In this document: one piece after another, positions 8,479 to 17,066 of the stretch
How the letters are laid out: each line of letters begins with the position of its first letter
Numbering within the stretch: position 1 is the stretch's first letter
From: Actinomycetota bacterium
Lineage (GTDB): Bacteria > Actinomycetota > Acidimicrobiia > Acidimicrobiales > Poriferisodalaceae
Direction: 5' to 3'
Length of the DNA: 64,000 nt
Assembly (NCBI GenBank): GCA_014238065.1
Contig: JABABU010000031.1
Coordinates: forward strand, 51,373 to 115,372
The notes under the pieces: model-generated
Databases searched by the model: none
What the model saw: the letters and a program-made list of their open reading frames with translations, nothing else
Told to the model about the DNA's origin: nothing
Position numbers and translations under genes: made by a program

Positions 8479-9333
8479 TCAGACGACCTCGGCGCGCAGG
8501 CTGCGGAGCAGGTCGGGTACATCGGGTGGTTGGACTTCGGCTGCCTTGACGAGGTCGTCAAACTGCTCGATGAACGCAACGATCTGGTCGTATTGGTTGA
8601 GCACGATGTACATCTGGCCGAGGTAGAGCAGCACTCGGTCCATCCCGAAGATGGTGGTCGCCGAGGAGAAGCGCTGCCGCGCGTCATACAGGAACCAACG
8701 GAACGTCGGATACAGCTCTTCGCACAACTCGGTCATGGTGTCGAGCTGACGTCGCCGGTCCTCAGCGCTGAGCCCGGCCCAGACGTCTTCGCCTCTGGCA
8801 AAGCTTCTGATCGCCTGGATCGAGTTGCAGCACTCGACATCGGTACCAGGAGTCCTCGCCATGTCGAGTGGCGCTCGTGATGTCGCGATCTTCTGCTCGG
8901 TGTAGACCGTCGCGAAACGCGACGTCTCGAACCTGATCGTCGATTCGTTCTTCAGGAGGTCAGGCAGTGAGGCGGGGAGGTACCGCACCTTCATGCCCCG
9001 CGACGTCTTGAACCAGCCGACGATGAGCTCGTCGAGATCGCTGAGAGCACCACGACGCACGGCGAGTTCCTCGGGAACTATGTCGGCGGTGCTCTGGCCC
9101 TCGGAGCTGAGGCCGAGCAGCCAGTCGACTGAAGCCCCTGTCGCCTGTGACATCGCAACGAGGGTTTCGACCCGCGGGAGCCGCCGGTTCCGGCTACTCA
9201 AGAGCTGCGACATCGTCGAGCGATCAATCCCGGCCTGACGCGCGAACTCGGCCTGACTCAGGTTCTTCTCGACGCGAAGATCGGTGAGCCGCTCGCGGAA
9301 ACGCTCGAGAAGCGTCACTCGCTCGTTCATCAC
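8479..9333 (-). CDS. XRE-family transcriptional regulator with C-terminal sensory domain
   Basis: A 284-residue regulator. An N-terminal helix-turn-helix of Cro/CI type (about residues 12-72) includes NLSQAEFARQAGIDRSTMSQ. The remaining ~200 residues, which have no domain I can name, hold a compact helical segment with the conspicuous GMKVRYLPASLPDLL and many aromatic and acidic residues, consistent with ligand or protein sensing. Two Met codons open the frame (9333 and 9330). It is divergent from a fatty acid desaturase gene across 141 bases that contain the palindrome TCAGT-N5-ACTGA, so it probably controls the desaturase and itself. Although it sits next to sufB it converges on it, and its own promoter region lacks the Suf operator. 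Confidence 0.88.
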   Translation of the reverse strand: MMNERVTLLERFRERLTDLRVEKNLSQAEFARQAGIDRSTMSQLLSSRNRRLPRVETLVAMSQATGASVDWLLGLSSEGQSTADIVPEELAVRRGALSDLDELIVGWFKTSRGMKVRYLPASLPDLLKNESTIRFETSRFATVYTEQKIATSRAPLDMARTPGTDVECCNSIQAIRSFARGEDVWAGLSAEDRRRQLDTMTELCEELYPTFRWFLYDARQRFSSATTIFGMDRVLLYLGQMYIVLNQYDQIVAFIEQFDDLVKAAEVQPPDVPDLLRSLRAEVV

Positions 9334-9450
9334 TTTTGCCCCTATCCGACTCGGTCGTATGTGTTGTGTTGACGCAACAATTGTAGTGGTGATGACGATT
9401 CGCTGCGATATGTGCGCAAATGCTGCTGTACAACCACCTAGTTATGACGT

Positions 9451-9465
9451 TCAGTAAATAACTGA
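9451..9465. promoter_or_regulatory. Palindromic operator candidate, TCAGT-N5-ACTGA
   Basis: A perfect 5-bp inverted repeat with spacer AAATA ends 9 bases before the desaturase GTG. A second, overlapping symmetry (AGTTAT at 9440-9445 and ATAACT at 9458-9463) surrounds it. Nearer the regulator gene, GTTG-ACG-CAAC (9368-9378) is another small dyad. These are the most plausible binding sites for the divergently encoded XRE protein; assignment is by position only. Confidence 0.4.
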
Positions 9466-9474
9466 CTACACAAC

Positions 9475-10395
9475 GTGACAGCAGTTCGAGATTGGAGTGA
9501 TGTGATCAGGCCGAGGAACCACGTGGAGTGGGGGAATCTCGCCTTGGTGTGCGCGGTCTACTTTGCGTGGCTCGGATCACTAGCACTCAACTCGGTGCTG
9601 CACTGGGGACCAAGCGCTGCAGCCATCGGGATCGCCATCGCCTGGCACGGCTCGTTACAACACGAGCTGCTCCACGGTCATCCGTTCGGCTCCCAGACGG
9701 TGAACAACCTTCTCGCGCACCCGCCGCTGGCGATTCGTCTGCCGTTTTTCGTATATCGCCGCGACCATCTCCGTCACCACGACACACAGTGGCTCACCGA
9801 CCCAGAGACCGACACGGAAAGCTTCTACGTGACAGCTGAGACCTGGAGTCGGCTCGGTCCGTTCGGTCGAGCCGCGGCTCGCTTTCACCACACACTTCTC
9901 GGGCGGGTGCTCATCGGACCAGCTGTGGTGTTCGTGCGGTTTGCGCGAGCTCAACTACGCGAATTGCGATCGGGAGATGCCGACGCGCTCCGTTGTTGGA
10001 TGTGCCACATTCCTTCAGTCGCTGCCGTGCTCTTCGTCGCCCTCCAACTCTTCGGCGTCGAATGGTGGGTCTATGCCACTGCCGTGTACATCGGGCACAG
10101 CATCATGCTCGTGCGATCGTTCCTCGAGCATCGCTGGACGGAGGGGGCCACTACCAGATGCGCGATGGTGCACAGCGGGCCCTTCTTCAGCCTGCTCTTT
10201 CTGAACAACAACCTCCATGACGCCCATCACATGCGTCCGGAAGTGCCTTGGTATCGCCTTCCAGCGGTGGCAGCCGAGCTCGGATCCGACGATCGGTCGA
10301 TGGCCGGCGCCGGCCTGTATCGCAGCTATGCATCAGTGCTTCGTCGGCATGCACTCACGCCGTTCGACGAACCGCTTCATCCGCTCGAGCGCTGA
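9475..10395 (+). CDS. Fatty acid desaturase family membrane protein
   Basis: A 306-residue integral membrane di-iron enzyme. The three histidine clusters typical of the family are present: HELLHGH (about residues 63-69), HLRHH (about 98-102) and NNNLHDAHH near residue 245, alternating with hydrophobic spans. Such enzymes insert double bonds, or hydroxylate or ketolate, in membrane lipids or carotenoids using O2 and an electron donor. The exact substrate is not clear; the short length and box spacing suit an acyl-lipid desaturase or carotenoid ketolase-like branch. It starts with GTG and is divergent from an XRE regulator. The last 41 bases overlap the 3' end of the convergent MFS gene. Confidence 0.85.
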   Translation: MTAVRDWSDVIRPRNHVEWGNLALVCAVYFAWLGSLALNSVLHWGPSAAAIGIAIAWHGSLQHELLHGHPFGSQTVNNLLAHPPLAIRLPFFVYRRDHLRHHDTQWLTDPETDTESFYVTAETWSRLGPFGRAAARFHHTLLGRVLIGPAVVFVRFARAQLRELRSGDADALRCWMCHIPSVAAVLFVALQLFGVEWWVYATAVYIGHSIMLVRSFLEHRWTEGATTRCAMVHSGPFFSLLFLNNNLHDAHHMRPEVPWYRLPAVAAELGSDDRSMAGAGLYRSYASVLRRHALTPFDEPLHPLER

Positions 10396-11569
10396 CAGGG
10401 CGCGAACCCCGACTGGTCGGTGACACGATCGCCGCTGTTGCGACCAGGCCGAGCATCAGAGCCGCGCCCCATGCGACGCCGTAGGTGTTCCATCGGTCGA
10501 CCGACCAACCTGCCACCGGCGCTCCGGCAGCAAGTCCGGCGAGAAACCCGAAGATGACTACGCCTGACGCACGTCCTGCCGAGTCCGGTTCGACGCCATT
10601 CACCACTCGAAGCATGGCAACACCGTTCCATGCCGAGACGCTGAATGCCCCGGCTATGGCCGCCGGCCACAGGATCCAGCCTCCGACGGTGGTCGCCGTC
10701 GCGAGCATCAGTGCGGTCAGCGAAGCTCCGAGGCCCATCGCTACGAGCGGGGCAACGGTTGCCCCACGAATCTCGGCGAATCGACTGATCCAAATCCGCG
10801 TGCCGATGGCCAACAATCCGGTGAGGGCCGCGACCAGACCGGCCACGGCTGTCGAGTAACCGAGTTCTTCGTGTGCGAACAGTGGGATGAAACGGTTGAT
10901 CATTCCGCCGGCCATGCCCATGGCGGCCGCGTAGATCGCAACGGTGATGACCATCGGGCCGAGTGGTGTCGACGAGCGCGATGCCGCCTTGGACCCCGGT
11001 GAAGGACGTGACTTGGCCTCGTCGAGGACAGTGGCCGCGAGCACGGTTAGCGCAATCGCCACGAAGCTGTACCCGCCCATCGCCCAACGCCAACCGAAGC
11101 CGTTCGCCGCAAGTGGAAGGGTGGCACCGGAGAGGAAGACCGACACCTGCACTCCGCTCTGCTTGATGCCAAGGACCGTGCCGCGTCGTCCCTCGGGCAA
11201 CCGTTCGACGATGAGCTTGTTGGTCGCAGGATTACCCCACCCTTGCGGGGCTCCTGCCACAACCGATCCGACAAGGAGAGCGGGGTATGACTGCGCTACT
11301 GCGACCATCGCGAGTCCAACAGCGCTGACCAGCAGCAGCGCGATGATCGAGCGGCGCGCTCCCATGCGATCGGTAACCCGGCCGAGCCATGGCGCGAGCG
11401 CAGCCCCTGCAGCGGTGTTGACAGCGAGAAGGATGCCGATCTCGCTCCGCGTGATGTCGAACTCTTCGATGATGTCGGCAGCCAGCACCGACAAGCCGAA
11501 CAAGGCAAGACTCGACGCGGCCATGGTGCCAACCAGGACCGTGAGGAGCCCGATGTTCGCCGTCCGCAC
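10355..11569 (-). CDS. MFS transporter
   Basis: A 404-residue major facilitator superfamily permease with about 12 hydrophobic segments and the loop 2-3 signature form GRVTDRMGARR after the second helix. The family exports or imports small molecules by proton coupling; nothing here fixes a substrate. The GTG start at 11569 is preceded by TAGCCT six bases upstream on the coding strand, which suggests a leaderless transcript. The 3' end overlaps the desaturase gene on the other strand by 41 bases. It is divergent from the D-2-hydroxyacid dehydrogenase, so one could handle the other's substrate (for example a hydroxy acid), but that is inference only. Confidence 0.88.
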   Translation of the reverse strand: MRTANIGLLTVLVGTMAASSLALFGLSVLAADIIEEFDITRSEIGILLAVNTAAGAALAPWLGRVTDRMGARRSIIALLLVSAVGLAMVAVAQSYPALLVGSVVAGAPQGWGNPATNKLIVERLPEGRRGTVLGIKQSGVQVSVFLSGATLPLAANGFGWRWAMGGYSFVAIALTVLAATVLDEAKSRPSPGSKAASRSSTPLGPMVITVAIYAAAMGMAGGMINRFIPLFAHEELGYSTAVAGLVAALTGLLAIGTRIWISRFAEIRGATVAPLVAMGLGASLTALMLATATTVGGWILWPAAIAGAFSVSAWNGVAMLRVVNGVEPDSAGRASGVVIFGFLAGLAAGAPVAGWSVDRWNTYGVAWGAALMLGLVATAAIVSPTSRGSRPVSARADEAVRRTA

Positions 11570-11572
11570 ACG

Positions 11573-11591
11573 CGTAGGCTACTCACCTACG
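11573..11591. promoter_or_regulatory. Inverted repeat CGTAGG-N7-CCTACG between divergent genes
   Basis: A perfect 6-bp inverted repeat with a 7-base spacer lies immediately before the GTG of the MFS gene and 33 bases before the dehydrogenase gene. It overlaps the probable -10 (TAGCCT on the minus strand) of the MFS gene, a place where a repressor could act. The arms resemble the Suf operator arms but in the reverse order, so I treat it as unrelated. Confidence 0.35.
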
Positions 11592-11624
11592 ATCCGCCGG
11601 CGACCGTCGAAGGGGTGAGTACCC

Positions 11625-12542
11625 GTGGCCGTACTACTGCATCCGGAGCAGGACCACGAAGAGTGGCGTGATGCGTTCCGTCGCGAGCTTCCCGAGGTTG
11701 AGTTTCGGTTCTTTGACGAGATCGACGATCGCTCCAAGATCGAATACGCGGTCGTTTCACGACACGGTGGCGAGCTCGGCGAGCTCCCGAACTTGGAAGC
11801 AATCCTCGCCATGGGAGCCGGCGTCGAGCAGTTCACAGGGCCCGGCTTGCCCGAGGTGCCAGTCGTGCGGCTCGTCGATCAGGGCATGTCCGACGAGATG
11901 GCGACGTACGCGTTGAGCTGGGTCGCGCACTTCCAGCGAAGGCACGATGCATTTATCGAGCTCCAGGCCGCGGGTCAGTGGGTGCCGCTTCCGTACACCC
12001 CCGCCGCCGATTATCCGGTGGGGATCCTCGGTATGGGCAACATCGGCCGCACCGTCGCCGAGCTGTTCGCCAAGGCCGGTTATCCGGTACACGCGTGGAC
12101 GCGAGGCGGGGGAGCGGACGACTGGGTCACTCATTTCGCCGGGCCCGACGAACTCGATGGCTTCCTGGGTTCGGTCAAGGCCGTGGTCAACGTCTTGCCT
12201 TCGACGAACTCGACCGCCGGTCTCATGGACCGGGCTCGCTTTTCAGCAATGGACGACGACGCGATCTTCCTCAACATGGGGCGAGGAGCGACGGTGGCGG
12301 AGGCCGATCTGGTCGCTGCCATCGATGCGGCAGAGTTGCGTCATGCCGTACTCGACGTAACTGCTGTTGAGCCGCTGCCGGCGAGTTCACCTCTGTGGTC
12401 GCATCCGAAAATCACCATCACGCCACACGTCGCGGGGTACACGCTGATTCCGTCGGCATCGAAGGTCATCGCTGCCAACATTCGCCGTCTGATGAACGGT
12501 GAGCAGCCATTCCCGCTGTACGAGCGTGATCGGGACTACTGA
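11625..12542 (+). CDS. D-2-hydroxyacid dehydrogenase (GhrA-like glyoxylate/hydroxypyruvate reductase)
   Basis: A 305-residue NAD(P)-dependent dehydrogenase. The nucleotide-binding fold is marked by GILGMGNIGRTVAELF, and the catalytic trio is visible as Arg in NMGRGA, Glu in DVTAVEPLP and His in ITPHVAGY. The N-terminal substrate domain (AVVSRHGGELGELPNLEAI, then VDQGMSDEMATYAL) matches the GhrA branch, which reduces glyoxylate and hydroxypyruvate, rather than the longer SerA or formate dehydrogenase branches. The GTG start has GAAGGGG about 10 bases upstream. It is divergent from an MFS permease. Family secure; substrate inferred. Confidence 0.9.
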   Translation: MAVLLHPEQDHEEWRDAFRRELPEVEFRFFDEIDDRSKIEYAVVSRHGGELGELPNLEAILAMGAGVEQFTGPGLPEVPVVRLVDQGMSDEMATYALSWVAHFQRRHDAFIELQAAGQWVPLPYTPAADYPVGILGMGNIGRTVAELFAKAGYPVHAWTRGGGADDWVTHFAGPDELDGFLGSVKAVVNVLPSTNSTAGLMDRARFSAMDDDAIFLNMGRGATVAEADLVAAIDAAELRHAVLDVTAVEPLPASSPLWSHPKITITPHVAGYTLIPSASKVIAANIRRLMNGEQPFPLYERDRDY

Positions 12543-12621
12543 CCCACGGCAGCAGACTTTCCCCAAGATTTCGTAGGTCACCCACTCCGCGAGTCGGTTC
12601 CCGAGGTGATTCGGGCGGCGA

Positions 12622-13839
12622 TCAGCGGGGCTTTGAGCCAAGGACACGCTGTTTCACGAGGTCGTCGATGGTGGCGTCGTCGTAGCCGAGGATGTCGCGG
12701 AGCACCTCGGTGTTGTCCTGGCCGAGGTTTGGGGCCCGGAGGTCGTCGTTCGGGCGTTGTCCTGAGATCGCGATGGGGAAGCCTGGTATGGCGAATGGTC
12801 CCGTTAGATCGTCCTGGGCCTCGCGGATCATGCCTCGCTCGACGAAGTACTCATGGGTGATTGCGTCGGCAGGGTTGAGCACCGGGCCGCATGGAACTCG
12901 TGCCTTCTCAAACGCGGCAAGCACGGCATCGTTCGAGTCGAACGTGGCCATCCAGGTCTCGATGATCTCGGTCAGGGCATCGCGGTGGTCGATGCGGGTG
13001 TCGTTCGTGGCGAAACGAGGGTCATCGGCCAGCTGGGGCTGGCCGAGGGCGTCCCACAGGTTGGCTATCTGGTTGACGCCGCACAGCAACACGATCCACC
13101 CGTCAGGACCTCTGAACGAACCTGCTGGTGCAACCGGCCCATAGTGCCGACCAGCGCGCATGGGCGCGTAATCACCATCGGTGATCGATGTGGCCTGCAC
13201 ATTGTTCTCGTGCATGTGAAAAAGGGCATCGACCATCGAAATGTCAATGTGTGAACCCTCGCCTGTGCGGTCGCGGTGGAACAACGCGTAGCCGATGCCA
13301 GCGAAGGCATGGACGCCGGCGTTGGTGTCGCCGAGGCCCGTTCCGACGAACATCGGTGGACCATCGGGGTCGCCTGTCACGTGCATGATTCCGGAATACG
13401 CCTGTGCGATGAAGTCGAAGCTGCCTCGGCTCGCCATCGGACCGGTCTGACCAAAGCCACTGACCGAGGCCATGATGATCTCTGGGTTGATCGCCTTCAG
13501 AGACTCGTAGTCGAGCCCACGGCGCGCCATCACGCCTGGTGTGAAGTTCTCGACAACGACATCCACGTGACCGACAAGCTCCCTGACCGTTGCGACGCCG
13601 GCGTCGGTCGACAGGTCGATGCACAGATCGCGCTTGCCGCGATTCTGTTGGATGAATGAACCGGATCGACGGTTCTTACGTGGGGCCTGGGCGCGCATTG
13701 GATCGCCGAATGGCGGCTGCTCGACCTTGATCACGTCGGCGCCGAGCTCGACCATCATCCGTGTCGAAGCCGGCCCTGCCAGATACTGCGTGAAGTCGAG
13801 CACCCTGATGCCGTCGAGCATCTTCGTCGGGTCAGTCAT
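12622..13839 (-). CDS. Family III CoA-transferase (CaiB/BaiF)
   Basis: A 405-residue CoA-transferase that moves CoA between acyl groups. It has the family opening LDGIRVLDFTQYLAGP, then ELGADVIKVEQP, and the segment GLGDTNAGVH, whose Asp (about residue 171) aligns with the catalytic Asp169 of formyl-CoA transferase as I recall that family. ATG 13839 overlaps the stop of the upstream SDR gene by 8 bases; TTG 13851 is an alternative. It is the last gene of a three-gene operon (amidohydrolase, SDR, CoA-transferase), which suggests activation of an organic acid as its CoA ester during breakdown of a cyclic or aromatic compound. The particular acid cannot be read from sequence. Confidence 0.93.
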   Translation of the reverse strand: MTDPTKMLDGIRVLDFTQYLAGPASTRMMVELGADVIKVEQPPFGDPMRAQAPRKNRRSGSFIQQNRGKRDLCIDLSTDAGVATVRELVGHVDVVVENFTPGVMARRGLDYESLKAINPEIIMASVSGFGQTGPMASRGSFDFIAQAYSGIMHVTGDPDGPPMFVGTGLGDTNAGVHAFAGIGYALFHRDRTGEGSHIDISMVDALFHMHENNVQATSITDGDYAPMRAGRHYGPVAPAGSFRGPDGWIVLLCGVNQIANLWDALGQPQLADDPRFATNDTRIDHRDALTEIIETWMATFDSNDAVLAAFEKARVPCGPVLNPADAITHEYFVERGMIREAQDDLTGPFAIPGFPIAISGQRPNDDLRAPNLGQDNTEVLRDILGYDDATIDDLVKQRVLGSKPR

Positions 13840-14749
13840 TTTCGTGACCAAACGACGTGTTTCCGCGCTGGCGGTTCACGACCCCGGCCATGGCGTTCTG
13901 CTCGACAAGCCGTTGTAGGAACGACTGCTCGTACACCTCTTCGGGATGGTCTCGCACCATGCTGTCGATCACGTGAGCATCATCGCCGACGAGGATCCTC
14001 CACCGATCGTCTCGTACTCCGTCGAGGATGATCGTTGCGGCTTGCTCGCTGCTGGTGGGCGCCGAGTTCCTGAACTCGGCTGCCATCTCGGTGACGTAGG
14101 CGCTGACTTCGTGGCCGAGGACCTGTGTCGAGTTCAACGCTATGCCGGTACCGATATGACCTGGCATCACGACGCTGGCTTTGACGTGCGGTGCGTTCAG
14201 GCGGAGATCGGTGACCAGCGCCTCGGTGAAGCCCTTCACCGCGAACTTGGCCGCGCTGTAGGCCGTGTGTGACCGGTGAGGCCCGATCGACGCCCAGAAT
14301 CCGTTGATGCTGCTGGTGTTGACGATGTGGCCCTCGTCGGAGGCGACGAGCATTGGCATGAATACCCGGCTGCAGTAGTAGACGCCGTACCAGCACACTC
14401 CGAACGTGCGCTCCCAGTCATCGCGGCTGCCGTCGACGAATGCTCCGCCGCCACCGATGCCCGCATTGTTGAAGACGAGGTTGACATGGTCGGTCTCGTG
14501 TTCGGCTGCTACGGCGTCTCGCCATGCGCTGACCGATGCTTCGTCAGACACATCGCAGCCGTGAGACGTCACCCGTGTTCCGGTTGGGGCGATGGCTGTG
14601 GCCATGTCCCGGGTCTCTGCAGCCGTATCTGTCGAGATGTCGCTGAGCGAAATGTGGCACCCCTCGGCAGCCAGTTGCAGGCATAGGTCGCGGCCCATGC
14701 CGCTTCCGCCGCCCGTGACAACCGCAATTTGGTTCCGGAAGTTCTTCAT
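13832..14749 (-). CDS. Short-chain dehydrogenase/reductase
   Basis: A 305-residue classical SDR. The Rossmann motif VTGGGSGMGRDL lies near the N-terminus, NNAGIGGGG near residue 90, and the catalytic Ser and YSAAK in NTSSINGFW and AYSAAKFAV. It oxidises or reduces a hydroxyl or keto group with NAD(P). Its ATG directly follows the TGA of the amidohydrolase gene, and its own stop overlaps the CoA-transferase start, so the three are almost certainly co-transcribed and translationally coupled. The extra C-terminal ~45 residues beyond a typical 250-residue SDR are helical and polar. Substrate unknown. Confidence 0.93.
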   Translation of the reverse strand: MKNFRNQIAVVTGGGSGMGRDLCLQLAAEGCHISLSDISTDTAAETRDMATAIAPTGTRVTSHGCDVSDEASVSAWRDAVAAEHETDHVNLVFNNAGIGGGGAFVDGSRDDWERTFGVCWYGVYYCSRVFMPMLVASDEGHIVNTSSINGFWASIGPHRSHTAYSAAKFAVKGFTEALVTDLRLNAPHVKASVVMPGHIGTGIALNSTQVLGHEVSAYVTEMAAEFRNSAPTSSEQAATIILDGVRDDRWRILVGDDAHVIDSMVRDHPEEVYEQSFLQRLVEQNAMAGVVNRQRGNTSFGHEND

Positions 14750-15931
14750 TCAGGCGATCCTCGCTTCGGGGAAGATACGGAGGAAGTTCTCCGCATAGAA
14801 TTTATCCCGGCTCTGCTCGCTGCGGTCGCCGAGCGACCGCTCGAATCGTCCGATCGGATCTCGGCCGCCTTCGACGTGCGGGTAGTCGCTGGAGAACAGG
14901 TAGAGGTCTTCGTTGCTGTGATCGATCAGCGAGCCGATGTCCTCGAACACATAGGGCGTGAACGCGATCTGCTGGCCGATCATCTCTGAAGGTCTGCGTT
15001 CGAGCTGCGCCAGGTAGGGGTCGACCTTGCTCCACGATTTCACGACCCAGTCGAGCCGCTCGATCATCGAGGGGACCCAACCGGCGCCGAGTTCGACGCT
15101 GGCACCGCGCAGCTTCGGGAACTTCTCGAGGACACCGTCCATCACCATCATCGAGAGGAACGTCTCTGGACCTTGGTGGAGTACGGCCATGTCTTTGCTT
15201 CTGACGTTTTCGCCGCCGCCCATCCAGTCGCGAGCCGGCGGACGTCCTGTGTTGGCCCACCGCGGATCGAGCTGAAGTGGAGCGCCGCCAACGTGCAATA
15301 CGAATGGCGTGCCTGACTCGGCGAGAGTCTCCCAGAACGGAGAGAGATCGACATGGCCGGGTGATCGTCCTCCGCTCGGATGGTGCGGGACCCAGATGGC
15401 TTCCATCCCCGATTCGAGGGCGAACAACAGCTCTTCCATCGCGAGGTCGGCATCGTCCAGCGGGACCACGCCGACACCCATCATGCGATCGTCGTTGGCG
15501 CAGAAGTCGCTCATTGCTCTGTTGTGCGCTCTGGTTGCGCCGTAACGGAGGCGAGGGTCGAGATTCGCGCTCGGATGAAATGGGGTCACGACGCTGTGTG
15601 TGGCGAACACCAACTGCTTTGCGAACCCGAGTATGTCGAGGGCGGTTGTTCTGTCATCGCGATCGAATGCACCGAGGGCCTGGATCTCTTTCGACTTGGC
15701 GATCAGGCCGTCACCGAACGCGATCTGCGCCTCGACGTGCTCGGCGGAGTGCTTTCCACCCTGGGCCACGATGATGTCGACTTCTTCGTCTGTGACGAGC
15801 GATGCCGAGTAGCTGACGGGCCGGATCTGGTCGCGTACGTCCGCATCGGCGTAGTCGATGAGGAAGTTCGGCAACTCCATGATGTGGCTGTCGGCGTCAT
15901 ACATCAGCCGGTCCGATGGTGCATACGTCAT
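14750..15931 (-). CDS. Amidohydrolase-2 family protein (metal-dependent TIM-barrel hydrolase or decarboxylase)
   Basis: A 393-residue protein. The N-terminal MYDADSHIMELPNFL contains the DxH metal-binding pattern of the family (classic DxDxHxxE). The later LPxHP-like position reads VPHHPSGG, and the C-terminal LYLFSSDYPHVEGGRDP carries the conserved Asp. Members hydrolyse or decarboxylate ring compounds, such as gamma-resorcylate or aminocarboxymuconate semialdehyde. ATG 15931 is used because homology begins there and GGTGCTGGA precedes it; the open frame extends 65 residues further upstream with unlikely composition. It is first in the operon with an SDR and a CoA-transferase, so a catabolic role is likely. 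Enzyme subclass uncertain. Confidence 0.88.
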   Translation of the reverse strand: MTYAPSDRLMYDADSHIMELPNFLIDYADADVRDQIRPVSYSASLVTDEEVDIIVAQGGKHSAEHVEAQIAFGDGLIAKSKEIQALGAFDRDDRTTALDILGFAKQLVFATHSVVTPFHPSANLDPRLRYGATRAHNRAMSDFCANDDRMMGVGVVPLDDADLAMEELLFALESGMEAIWVPHHPSGGRSPGHVDLSPFWETLAESGTPFVLHVGGAPLQLDPRWANTGRPPARDWMGGGENVRSKDMAVLHQGPETFLSMMVMDGVLEKFPKLRGASVELGAGWVPSMIERLDWVVKSWSKVDPYLAQLERRPSEMIGQQIAFTPYVFEDIGSLIDHSNEDLYLFSSDYPHVEGGRDPIGRFERSLGDRSEQSRDKFYAENFLRIFPEARIA

Positions 15932-16316
15932 TCCAGCACCGTAGTGACGCTGTGCCCCTCGGAGGAAGTACGCCCCGATCAATGGTGGTGAAGCCTGGGG
16001 ACGCAACTGAGCGAGGACCCTCCCAATACGTGATCTCCGGAGAGCGGGGCAGAGCGTCGGTGGCGCCTGAATGACCTCCAGAGGAAAGGCATGGGGAGCT
16101 GGGGTAGCGGGGTTGGCTGGAGCCATTCCAGCGGGCCGAGTCGGTCGAGTGTTGTCCTGGCCCTTCCTTTCGAAGGATGAGGGTTCACGTGACGGTCGCG
16201 ATCAGGTCACAGAAGCCGATGCACGAGGTGCATGCGTTGTCGACCGACGGTGCTGTCGACGCCGACGGTTGTCTAGAGCCCGTGTTGGCAATGAACGCTC
16301 GCTCTGAAGGGCAGGC
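15932..16316. other. 385-bp intergenic stretch with no recognised gene
   Basis: This lies between the amidohydrolase start and the ecfT stop. The small open frames have no recognisable product. A short hairpin CCTTC-CTTTC-GAAGG occurs near 16166-16180 without a T-tract. I looked for a cobalamin or thiamin riboswitch because of the ECF genes nearby, but the expected conserved boxes are absent and the position is 3' of ecfT rather than 5' of the ECF operon. The promoter of the amidohydrolase operon must lie here, but I see no clear one. Confidence 0.4.
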
Positions 16317-17066
16317 CTAGCCGAAGACGATGACAACGGCCATGATCGCCATTGCCGAGGCGAATGCGGCCGCGTCGACAACGGCAAGTCGGTGGACGTC
16401 GAGCGGTGGATCAGTCACGCCGCCTCTGGCCGCGAGGGTGTTGCCGAGGTCAGCTGATCGGCGGAACGTGCTGACCACGAGCGACACAGCGATGTCGGCG
16501 CCCTGCTCGGTCAGGTCTTGCCGTGGTTGCACGCCACGGACACGCCGAGCAGCGATCACGAGCCGCAACTCATCGGCCACCAGTGGGACGGCGCGCACGG
16601 CGATCGTCAGTGTGGCGGCCATCTCTGTCACCGGCAGGCCGATCTTGCGGAGCGGTCGAAACAGGCGAGAAATGCTCGATGCGATCTCGTCGAGCTTCGT
16701 CGTCCAGCCCATCATCAATCCGTAGAACACCATCATCCATGCGAAGGCCATGAACCGAGCGATGGAGGCCATACCGTCGAGACTCAACCCGTAGAAGGTC
16801 GGGCCGTCTCCGCCGAGTGATGCCAGGAGCATCGAAATGAGCACGGCGACCCCGAGTAGCTTCGGGGGCCGCGGGATCACACCGGTCGGGAGTCGTGCCA
16901 GGAGGAAGATGACAAGTGCGGTGAGCCAGCCGAGACCGATCGCGAACCACGAGATCTGGAATGCGATCGTGGTGCCGACTGCTGGCAACCACAGGACCTT
17001 TGTCCCGGCCCAAAGTCGGTGAATGGGTGAACCGGAGTCGTAGTAGCGCAGCATTCGGCCGCTCAT
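16317..17066 (-). CDS. ecfT: ECF transporter transmembrane component EcfT
   Basis: A 249-residue membrane protein with several hydrophobic segments and the two cytoplasmic coupling-helix motifs of EcfT that dock onto the ATPases: the Ala-Arg type motif in LRLVIAARRVRG (about residues 170-180) and SADLGNTLAARGGV (about 206-219). It links ATP hydrolysis to the substrate-binding S component for uptake of a vitamin or metal. It begins at ATG 17066, overlapping the stop of the fused S-A-A gene by four bases (ATGA). With that gene it makes a complete transporter from two polypeptides. The substrate is not indicated by any neighbour or riboswitch I can see. Confidence 0.9.
   Translation of the reverse strand: MSGRMLRYYDSGSPIHRLWAGTKVLWLPAVGTTIAFQISWFAIGLGWLTALVIFLLARLPTGVIPRPPKLLGVAVLISMLLASLGGDGPTFYGLSLDGMASIARFMAFAWMMVFYGLMMGWTTKLDEIASSISRLFRPLRKIGLPVTEMAATLTIAVRAVPLVADELRLVIAARRVRGVQPRQDLTEQGADIAVSLVVSTFRRSADLGNTLAARGGVTDPPLDVHRLAVVDAAAFASAMAIMAVVIVFG

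Noticed and set aside
8469..8482. CTGAC-TCCG-GTCAG hairpin between sufB and the XRE gene
   Set aside because: Only a 5-bp stem without a T-tract, overlapping the XRE stop codon; too weak to call a terminator.
8479..9333. XRE regulator as the Suf regulator because it lies next to sufB
   Set aside because: It converges on sufB, its own promoter region lacks the operator, and its divergent partner is a desaturase with a different palindrome.
11573..11591. CGTAGG-N7-CCTACG as a fourth Suf operator
   Set aside because: The arms are in the reverse order with different spacing and lack the flanking TT/AA positions, and the adjacent genes are unrelated to Fe-S assembly.
15932..16316. Possible vitamin riboswitch near the ECF genes
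   Set aside because: The conserved cobalamin and thiamin boxes are absent, and the position is downstream of ecfT rather than upstream of the ECF operon.
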